From NCBI GenBank assembly GCA_947626845.1, contig CANQTW010000011.1:1-64000 (forward strand): DNA of 64,000 nucleotides, given 5' to 3'. Positions 58,431-64,000 of the stretch are shown here, piece after piece. The notes beneath the pieces were generated by a model. The model made no database searches. It had not been told where the DNA came from and saw only the letters and a list, made by a program, of their open reading frames with translations. Both the position numbers and the translations under genes were made by a program. Source of the DNA: an uncultured Oscillospiraceae bacterium. GTDB lineage: Bacteria; Bacillota; Clostridia; Oscillospirales; Oscillospiraceae. Within the stretch, counting starts at the first letter, position 1; each line of letters begins with the position of its first letter.

Positions 58431-60950
58431 ATGGATGAGAAAAACAATACCGTTCCCGCCTTCATTAAGGTGCGCGGCGGGCGGGTACACAACCTTAAGA
58501 ATATCGACGTGGATATCCCCCTGAACCGCTTGGTAGCCGTGGCGGGGGTATCCGGGTCGGGCAAGTCCTCCCTGGCGCTGGGTATCCTCTACGCCGAGGG
58601 CTCAAGGCGGTATCTGGAGTCCCTGTCCACCTACACAAGAAGGCGGATGACCCAGGCGGAAAAGGCCCAGGTGGACGAGGTCTTGTATATCCCCGCGGCC
58701 CTGGCCCTCCGGCAGAGGCCCGGCGTGCCGGGCATCCGCAGTACCTTCGGCACCGGCACGGAGCTATTGAATTCCCTGCGGCTGATGTTCTCCCGCCTGG
58801 CCTCCCACCGGTGCCCCCACGGGCACTATGTCCCCCCGTCCCTGAACGTGGCGGCGGGGCTGGAGCTGGTATGCCCAGTGTGCGGGGAGCGGTTTTTCGC
58901 CCCCGGCGCGGAGGAGCTGGCCTTCAACAGCCAGGGTGCCTGCAAAACATGCGACGGCACCGGCATCGTCCGCACCGTGGACGAGTCCACCCTGGTGCCG
59001 GATGAGTCCCTGTCCATCGACGAGGGCGCGGTACTCCCCTGGCAGACCCTGATGTGGTCGCTGATGAAGGATATCGCGCGGGAGATGGGCGTCCGAACCG
59101 ACGTGCCCTTCCGGGAGCTGACGCCAAAGGAGCGGGACATCGTGTTCCACGGCCCCGCGGTGAAGAAGAACATCATCTACCAGAACCGCACCAGCGGGGC
59201 GGCGGGAGATATGGATTTCACCTACTTCAACGCCACCTACACGGTGGAAAACGCCCTCTCCAAGGTCAAGGACGAGGCGGGCATGAAGCGGGTGGAGAAA
59301 TTTTTGAAGCAGGACGTGTGCCCTGACTGCGGCGGCACGCGGCTTTCCGGCGGCGCACGCGCGCCGAGGATCCGGGGGATATCCCTGGCGGACGCCTGTA
59401 AGATGACGCTGGCGGACCTTATTGAGTGGGTCCGGGGCGTGCCGGCATCTCTTGCCCCCGAGATGCGGCCCATGGCGGAGAGCATCTGTGACTCCTTCCT
59501 GGGTGCCGCGCGCAGGCTGGTGGAGCTGGGACTTTCCTATCTGACGCTGGACCGGGCGGCCTCCACCCTGTCCACCGGGGAGCGGCAGAGGATGCAGCTG
59601 GCCAGGGCCGTGCGCAACCGCACCACCGGGGCGCTGTACGTGCTGGACGAGCCCTCCATCGGCCTCCATCCGGCCAACATGGAGGGCCTTGGCGGCGTCA
59701 TGCGCGATCTGCTGTCCGACGGGAACACGGTGGTCCTGGTGGATCACGACACCAACGTCCTGCGCCGTGCCGACTGGCTCATCGAGCTGGGGCCGGAGGC
59801 CGGCGCCAAGGGCGGCACCGTCATCGCCCAGGGGCCTCTCCGGGAGGCCGTCCGCCAGCCCGCCTCTCGGATCGGGCCGTACCTCACCGGCGAGGCCGTC
59901 ATCGACTTCGGCAGGCGGGCCGCCAAGGAGGAGATGTTCGACCTGGGCGTCCTGCGCCTCTCCACCGGCCCCATCCACACCGTCAAGCCGCTGGACGCCG
60001 TCCTGCCCAAGGGGCGGCTGGTCTGCGTCACCGGCGTCTCCGGTTCGGGGAAAACAACGCTGGTCTTGGAGAGCCTCGTCCCCGCCCTGGAGGCCGCGAT
60101 CCACGGAAAAAAGCCGCCGGAGCATGTGAAAAGCATCGAGGCGGAGGGCATACGCCAGGTGAAGCTCATCGACGCTACGCCCATCGGCATCAACGTCCGC
60201 TCCACCGTGGCCACCTACGCCGATATCCACGACGAGCTGAGAAAGGTCTTTGCCAGGACGCCGGAGGCCAGAAAACGGGGCCTGAAGGCCGGAGCCTTCT
60301 CCTACAACACCGGCTTCTTGCGCTGTCCCACCTGCGACGGCACCGGCCAGATCAGCCTGGACGTACAGTTTTTGCCCGACGTGGACATCCCCTGCCCCGA
60401 CTGCGGCGGCTCCCGCTACGCAAAGGCGGCGTCCCTGATCCGGCGGGAGCCGAAAAAGGGCGGCAGGGCGAGCACTCTCCCGGAGCTTATGGACATGAGC
60501 GTGGACGAGGCCCTGGAGGCCTGCGGCGACCTGCCCTTAGTGGCCCGCCGCCTGCAGGTGCTGCACACGCTGGGCCTGGGATACCTGACCCTGGGCGAGG
60601 AGACGCCCAGTCTGTCCGGCGGCGAGGCGCAGAGGCTGAAGCTGGCCGGCGAGCTGGGCCGCGGGCAGTCCGACACCGTCTTTGTGTTTGACGAGCCCAC
60701 CATCGGCCTCCATCCCCTGGACGTGGAGACGCTTCTGCACGTGTTCCGGGACCTGACGGACAGCGGCGCCACGGTCATCGTCATCGAGCACGACCTGGAT
60801 GTCATCAAAAACGCCGACTACGTCATCGACATGGGTCCCGGCGGCGGCGTCCAGGGCGGCGCCATCGTGGCCGCGGGCACCCCGGAGGAGATCGCCGCCT
60901 CAAAGGAGAGCCTGACGGGAAAATATCTCCGGTCCGGCGGCGCTGTGTAG
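58431..60950 (+). CDS. UvrA-like ABC ATPase lacking the UvrB-binding domain (UvrA2 type)
   Basis: The 839-residue protein has two ABC ATPase modules (Walker A GVSGSGKSS near residue 39 and GVSGSGKTT near 537; signatures LSTGERQRMQLARA and LSGGEAQRLKLAGEL) and zinc-binding pairs (CPVCG...CKTCDGTG; CPTCDGTG...CPDCGG). It is about 100 residues shorter than UvrA. The segment after the first module passes directly from HRCPHGHYVPPS to the zinc module, so the UvrB-binding domain is missing. Such class II proteins cannot do standard excision repair and are linked to tolerance of DNA-binding drugs. AAGGAGC precedes ATG 58431. Confidence 0.88.
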   Translation: MDEKNNTVPAFIKVRGGRVHNLKNIDVDIPLNRLVAVAGVSGSGKSSLALGILYAEGSRRYLESLSTYTRRRMTQAEKAQVDEVLYIPAALALRQRPGVPGIRSTFGTGTELLNSLRLMFSRLASHRCPHGHYVPPSLNVAAGLELVCPVCGERFFAPGAEELAFNSQGACKTCDGTGIVRTVDESTLVPDESLSIDEGAVLPWQTLMWSLMKDIAREMGVRTDVPFRELTPKERDIVFHGPAVKKNIIYQNRTSGAAGDMDFTYFNATYTVENALSKVKDEAGMKRVEKFLKQDVCPDCGGTRLSGGARAPRIRGISLADACKMTLADLIEWVRGVPASLAPEMRPMAESICDSFLGAARRLVELGLSYLTLDRAASTLSTGERQRMQLARAVRNRTTGALYVLDEPSIGLHPANMEGLGGVMRDLLSDGNTVVLVDHDTNVLRRADWLIELGPEAGAKGGTVIAQGPLREAVRQPASRIGPYLTGEAVIDFGRRAAKEEMFDLGVLRLSTGPIHTVKPLDAVLPKGRLVCVTGVSGSGKTTLVLESLVPALEAAIHGKKPPEHVKSIEAEGIRQVKLIDATPIGINVRSTVATYADIHDELRKVFARTPEARKRGLKAGAFSYNTGFLRCPTCDGTGQISLDVQFLPDVDIPCPDCGGSRYAKAASLIRREPKKGGRASTLPELMDMSVDEALEACGDLPLVARRLQVLHTLGLGYLTLGEETPSLSGGEAQRLKLAGELGRGQSDTVFVFDEPTIGLHPLDVETLLHVFRDLTDSGATVIVIEHDLDVIKNADYVIDMGPGGGVQGGAIVAAGTPEEIAASKESLTGKYLRSGGAV

Positions 60951-61115
60951 CCCTTGTCGCTTCTAAAATGGCAAAGCTCCGCTGAACCCCGAAGTTTTTC
61001 CCCTCCCGGATCTCTATATTGCGTATTATAGCATATTTAAAAGCATTTGTCAAGTATTATTTTTAAGTATTTTAAAAATTTTTTCTTTCCCCCCTCCCTT
61101 TGGGGTGGGCGATGT

Positions 61116-61254
61116 GGGAATTCGGTGCGCCCAACGGGGTCCCCATCGGGCTGTTGCCCGATGGGGAAAGGAGGAGCGAACACTGCGCCTGAGCCGTCAC
61201 GCTTGCGTGGCGGCGAGGTTAAGCGTGTTCCGCGACGACGCCGGCGGCCCGTAC
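61116..61254 (+). repeat. family B structured element, copy B1
   Basis: A leader GGGAATTCGGTG is followed by helix P1 CCCCATCGGGC/GCCCGATGGGG (TGTT loop, 61141-61166), GGAGGAGC, helix P2 GAACAC/GTGTTC (61178-61183 with 61225-61230) enclosing GCCGTCACGC/GCGTGGCGGC, then CGCGACGACG. Bases 61141-61250 are identical to 62612-62721. It fills most of the gap 60951-61312; the rest (60951-61110) is AT-rich with no gene. Confidence 0.8.
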
Positions 61255-61312
61255 ATTTTTTTGTATCTTTTTGTCTTTTTATGACTCTAACATATGTAGG
61301 GAGGTGATGGGC

Positions 61313-61801
61313 ATGGATGAGTTTCAGGAGGTCTTTGAAAAATACGCTCCGGTGGTGTACCGGTTTTTGCTGTCTCACTGTCAGGACCCGGAGCTGGCGG
61401 ACGAGCTGACCGGAGAGACCTTCTATCAGGCGTACCTGCACATCGGCTCCTTCCGGGGGGAGTGCAGGATCGAGACGTGGCTGTGCCGGATCGCACGGAA
61501 CGCGCTCCTCAAGGAACAGAGACGCCGTGGGAAGCTGGCGGAGCTTGACCCGGAGGCGGAAAGTCAGGGGCCGGACCTGTTCTCCCGTTTTTCTGACCGA
61601 GAGCAGGCCATGCTCATCCACAGGCATCTCCACGCCCTGCCCGAACCTTACCGGGAGGTCTTTACCCTGCGGGTCTTTGGGGACCTGAGCTTTAAGGACA
61701 TCGCCGGAATCTTTGAAAAGACGGAATCCTGGGCGAAGGTCACCTACTACCGGGCCAAGGACAGGCTTATTGAGAAAATGGAGGTCGAAAATGAAGATTA
61801 A
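61313..61801 (+). CDS. ECF-type RNA polymerase sigma factor
   Basis: The 162-residue factor has region 2 (DPELADELTGETFYQAYLHIGSF; IETWLCRIARNALLKEQRRRG) and region 4 (LPEPYREVFTLRVFGDLSFKDIAGIFEKTESWAKVTYYRAKDRL). ATG 61313 has GGGAGGTGAT ahead; ATG 61307 is also in frame. It overlaps the anti-sigma gene by 11 bp. Confidence 0.9.
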   Translation: MDEFQEVFEKYAPVVYRFLLSHCQDPELADELTGETFYQAYLHIGSFRGECRIETWLCRIARNALLKEQRRRGKLAELDPEAESQGPDLFSRFSDREQAMLIHRHLHALPEPYREVFTLRVFGDLSFKDIAGIFEKTESWAKVTYYRAKDRLIEKMEVENED

Positions 61802-62555
61802 CTGCCAAATCGCCGGGGACTTGATGACCCCCTATCTGGACGGCACCTGCTCCGAGGACAGCAAGCGGGCGCTGGAGGAGCACATTGCCGGATGCGAGGC
61901 CTGCCGGGAGCGGCTTGGGCGCATGGGTGAAAACACCCCCGATCCGACGCCCGATCCCGAAGCGGTCAAGCTCAAGGGCTACGCCAGGAGGATAAAGAAG
62001 CGCCGGGCCGTCATCGCCGCCGGCATCGCCCTGATTTTCCTGGCCGCTGCCGGTTTCACCGTCTACACCGTCGTCAACCTGGCGCTGAAGGATATGGAGG
62101 CCAGGGAGAACCCGCGCCTGTTCAGCCAGCCGCCGACGGAAGACACCGATCCCAACACGGATCACTCCAATTACCAATGGGACCCCACGGAATGGGAGGG
62201 CGTCACCGATCTGATGGCCGGTCCTCTGGAGACCACCGCCGGGGAGGTGAACAGCTACACGCTCTTCACCAACTCCACCGTGATCAAGGTCACCGTGGAC
62301 GGCCTGGAGGCGGTCATGCGGCTTTCGCACGCCGATGACGAGACGAATCTCACTCTTCAAAGTCACCGTGGAACCATGGCGGTTTTTGTCGGCCTGTCCT
62401 CCGCCTACCACTACCGCGTCACGGTGGAGGCCCCGCCGGACACCCCCGTTACCGTCTCCGACGGGTTCGACGCGCCCATCACCTTTGAAAACAGCCTCAA
62501 GTACGTCCTCCATGAGCTGTTCGGCATTGGGCGGAATCCCTACGCGATAGGGTAA
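61791..62555 (+). CDS. zinc-finger anti-sigma factor
   Basis: The 254-residue membrane protein has a cytoplasmic zf-HC2 domain (NCQIAGDLMTPYLDGTCSE; EEHIAGCEACRERL with His-x3-Cys-x2-Cys), a membrane helix near residues 75-98, and an extracytoplasmic domain with about 150 residues. It should bind and silence the sigma factor encoded just upstream until an envelope signal arrives. ATG 61791 follows GGAGGTCGAAA. Confidence 0.88.
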   Translation: MKINCQIAGDLMTPYLDGTCSEDSKRALEEHIAGCEACRERLGRMGENTPDPTPDPEAVKLKGYARRIKKRRAVIAAGIALIFLAAAGFTVYTVVNLALKDMEARENPRLFSQPPTEDTDPNTDHSNYQWDPTEWEGVTDLMAGPLETTAGEVNSYTLFTNSTVIKVTVDGLEAVMRLSHADDETNLTLQSHRGTMAVFVGLSSAYHYRVTVEAPPDTPVTVSDGFDAPITFENSLKYVLHELFGIGRNPYAIG

Positions 62556-62586
62556 AAAGGGCCGTGCGGGTTGAGGGTAATTCGTC

Positions 62587-62727
62587 GGGAATTCGATGGG
62601 CCCAACGAGGCCCCCATCGGGCTGTTGCCCGATGGGGAAAGGAGGAGCGAACACTGCGCCTGAGCCGTCACGCTTGCGTGGCGGCGAGGTTAAGCGTGTT
62701 CCGCGACGACGCCGGCGGCCCCTACGG
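62587..62727 (+). repeat. family B structured element, copy B2
   Basis: It has the same structure as B1 and is identical to it over 110 nt (62612-62721). With B1 it brackets the sigma/anti-sigma pair in direct orientation. Confidence 0.8.
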
Positions 62728-62753
62728 CCATTAACGAAACATCTCTATTAGAC

Positions 62754-62783
62754 GCCGTAGGGGCGGGTTCTAAAACCCGCCCG
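62754..62783. repeat. dispersed hairpin repeat, copy 2 of 2
   Basis: GCCGTAGGGGCGGGTT with arm AACCCGCCC, matching 3748-3775. Confidence 0.55.
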
Positions 62784-62831
62784 TAAATCAAATACGCGGC
62801 GGAGCCGCAACCGTTTTGAATGGGGTGTGCC

Positions 62832-63054
62832 GGAAATTCGGTGGGCCGCCGTGGGCGGCGGCCCGTACAAGGTTGTACGATGGATTTTCAGAAATTCAGA
62901 CGGGCGTGTAGGGAAATTCGACAGTGCGGCATGTGGGCCGATGTGGTCATCGGCCCCTACAGGGGATGCGGCGAATAATCGGTACGGGGTGCGTTGTACG
63001 TAATGCGTCGGGAATTCGGTGGTGCCATGGGCCGCCGTGGGCGGCGGCCCGTAC
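62832..63054. repeat. cluster of GC-rich hairpin repeats
   Basis: The unit GGGCCGCCGTGGGCGGCGGC, with CCCGTAC after it and a GGAAATTCGG/GGAATTCGG leader before it, occurs twice (62832-62868 and 63010-63054). A related GGGCCGATGTGGTCATCGG hairpin lies between them. The 594-bp gap 62556-63149 is filled with such repeats plus copy B2 and holds no gene. Confidence 0.7.
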
Positions 63055-63112
63055 GGCGTCTGGGGAGAGTTTTTGGAATTCAATATACAAGGTAATTTAC
63101 GGACATTCGTAA

Positions 63113-63148
63113 GCTGAAAAAACGGGAGGCTGTTGCCTCCCGTTTCTT
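63113..63148 (-). terminator. terminator of the DUF4160/DUF2442 operon (bidirectional shape)
   Basis: AAACGGGAGGC/GCCTCCCGTTT stem with a 4-nt loop is followed by T6 on the minus strand. Confidence 0.88.
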
Positions 63149-63149
63149 C

Positions 63150-63386
63150 TTATGCCGGTCTTGATTCAAGATACGCCCTGTCAGGGCAGAGGTCTATATC
63201 CTCATTCCAGTAAATGCACAGGCCGTCCGCCTGGGCTTTCGCAAAGAGGACCGGGTTTTCCAGTGGCTTATATAACGGCATTTTGAGCATGGGTTTCATA
63301 TCAAAAATCCGTTTTTCTCCGTTCTGAAACGTGATCAGCAATTCCCTGTCCCCTGTCGGCTCCACCGCGATGGGTCTCGGATTCAT
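63150..63386 (-). CDS. DUF2442 protein
   Basis: The 78-residue protein has the pattern LLITFQNGEKRIFDMKPML and GLCIYWNEDIDLCPDRAYLES of DUF2442. Its ribosome site AAGGGAGGAG overlaps the stop of the DUF4160 gene just upstream. Genes of these two families are often adjacent and have been suspected to form toxin-antitoxin-like pairs; no activity can be read from the sequence. Confidence 0.85.
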   Translation of the reverse strand: MNPRPIAVEPTGDRELLITFQNGEKRIFDMKPMLKMPLYKPLENPVLFAKAQADGLCIYWNEDIDLCPDRAYLESRPA

Positions 63387-63398
63387 AGGCTCCTCCCT

Positions 63399-63665
63399 TC
63401 ATCTGAGAGGGTCGATCTTATAAGCGCCCTCTCCGTTACTCAGTAACTGCCAGTTCGCGTAAAGTTCGTCCCTGTGGATCTCCATCCACGCGATGAGCAG
63501 GTGCATCTTCGCCTTTGGGATCTCTCCCTCAAGGATCGTCCCGTCCAGCGCGACCACGACCTCCTGTCCTCCAACGGAGGCATGAAGGTGCGGCGTGTTA
63601 TGCTGTCCCCCATTCTCCGCGTACATTCTCACAAGAATCCCATAAAACATTGATATTGTAGGCAT
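63399..63665 (-). CDS. DUF4160 protein
   Basis: The 88-residue protein has the family pattern MPTISMFYGILVRMY, HNTPHLHASVGGQEVVVALDG and ILEGEIPKAKMHLLIAWMEIH. ATG 63665 follows GGAGGATGG. It is the first gene of a two-gene operon with DUF2442. Confidence 0.88.
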   Translation of the reverse strand: MPTISMFYGILVRMYAENGGQHNTPHLHASVGGQEVVVALDGTILEGEIPKAKMHLLIAWMEIHRDELYANWQLLSNGEGAYKIDPLR

Positions 63666-63704
63666 ATTCCATCCTCCGATGGGTCGATTTTTCTTTCTAT
63701 AATT

Positions 63705-63733
63705 ATTATAATCATCTTTTTCAGAAATGTAAA
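63705..63733 (-). promoter_or_regulatory. promoter of the DUF4160/DUF2442 operon
   Basis: On the minus strand TTTACA (63728-63733), a 17-bp spacer and TATAAT (63705-63710), 39 bp before the start codon. Confidence 0.8.
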
Positions 63734-63837
63734 CAGGAAAACGGGAAAAAGCTTATTTCAAGTGACCGGTTCGGGCCGCGGCATTAATTTGTTGGATTAT
63801 TTCGTGAATTCGGTAAAATGATTATGCAAAATTGAGG

Positions 63838-63865
63838 TTGCAATTCTTCCTCCCGGCGCTATAAT
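63838..63865 (+). promoter_or_regulatory. promoter of the MATE transporter gene
   Basis: TTGCAA (63838-63843), a 16-bp spacer and TATAAT (63860-63865), 57 bp before the start codon. Confidence 0.72.
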
Positions 63866-63922
63866 ATGGCAGGTTCGGTGAAAACCGGCTATGTCCATTG
63901 TAACTTCGGGAGGCATTTTTCC

Positions 63923-64000
63923 ATGACACGCGATCTGACCCAGGGAAGGCCCATGAAGCTGATCCTCGGCTTCGCCCTGCCCACGCTTTTCGGGCTTTTG
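63923..64000 (+). CDS. MATE-family efflux transporter, N-terminal fragment
   Basis: Only 26 codons are in the window. They begin MTRDLTQGRPMKLILGFALP and continue TLFGLL, the characteristic start of clostridial MATE (DinF/NorM-like) transporters: short polar leader, then the first membrane helix. GGGAGGC precedes ATG 63923. The reading frame is cut by the window end. Confidence 0.8.
   Translation, partial: MTRDLTQGRPMKLILGFALPTLFGLL

Noticed and set aside
58764..60230. Minus-strand open frame opposite the uvrA-like gene
   Set aside because: No motif or ribosome site, fully inside a conserved ATPase gene.
61271..61298. TTGTCT-16-TATGTA as promoter of the second ECF sigma gene
   Set aside because: Transcription would start at or after the ribosome-binding site, so it could not serve that gene.

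Overview
The window looks like chromosomal DNA of a GC-rich, spore-forming anaerobic Firmicute, most like the gut Oscillospiraceae (inferred from gene content and style, not from a database search). Supporting signs are an intact sigK, a BclA-like collagen-repeat spore-surface protein, SLH-anchored surface enzymes, AGGAGG ribosome sites with some GTG/TTG starts, and vegetative promoters of the TTGACA-17-TATAAT type. No transposase, integrase, phage gene or CRISPR array was seen.

Layout: 1-2790 (+) holds a DUF4097/DUF1700/DUF4097 envelope cluster and an unusual two-lobed retropepsin-like protein. 2991-14077 (-) is one long arabinan/arabinose operon: GH43, GH51 arabinofuranosidase, araA, a sialidase-fold hydrolase, ribulokinase, a HAD phosphatase, araD, split transketolase and a transaldolase-type enzyme. 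Together these take arabino-oligosaccharides through L-ribulose-5-P and xylulose-5-P into the non-oxidative pentose phosphate pathway. No transporter is present and no enzyme has a signal peptide. 14359-23343 carries a DUF362 protein, a CBS/DHH pyrophosphatase, an SLH-anchored M3 peptidase, and a Crp-family regulator with an SsuABC/TauABC-like importer. 23612-30311 (-) holds a heterodimeric ABC exporter, an ECF sigma factor coupled to a membrane-anchored serpin, and sigK.

30885-34992 is a 4-kb island bounded by an intact tRNA-Leu(UAG) and a 55-bp copy of its 3' half. Its cargo is a lipoprotein, two ABC-2 permeases, an ATPase and a membrane-anchored protein. 35313-43184 holds a two-domain PPK2, a NUDIX-PNPOx fusion, fRMsr, an MntR/DtxR regulator, the collagen-like protein and a two-component system. 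43369-56113 holds a D,D-carboxypeptidase, an AEC transporter, a second two-component system with a lipoprotein it probably controls, a dipeptidase, an SLH cysteine hydrolase, a split chromate transporter, a flavodoxin, an OhrR-like regulator and a PHP phosphatase. 56259-64000 holds a GNAT, an uncharacterised two-part protein, a class-II UvrA, an ECF sigma/anti-sigma pair, a DUF2442/DUF4160 pair and the start of a MATE transporter.

Two dispersed intergenic repeat families stand out. Family A is palindromic (three long and two short copies) and lies only between convergent genes, at five of the ten convergent junctions. Family B has three copies of a two-helix element of about 105-140 nt whose stems change in a compensatory way; one copy is nested inside a family A copy, and two 110-nt identical copies flank the second sigma/anti-sigma pair. 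The serpin that appears to act as an anti-sigma factor and the family B element are the best candidates for undescribed biology.
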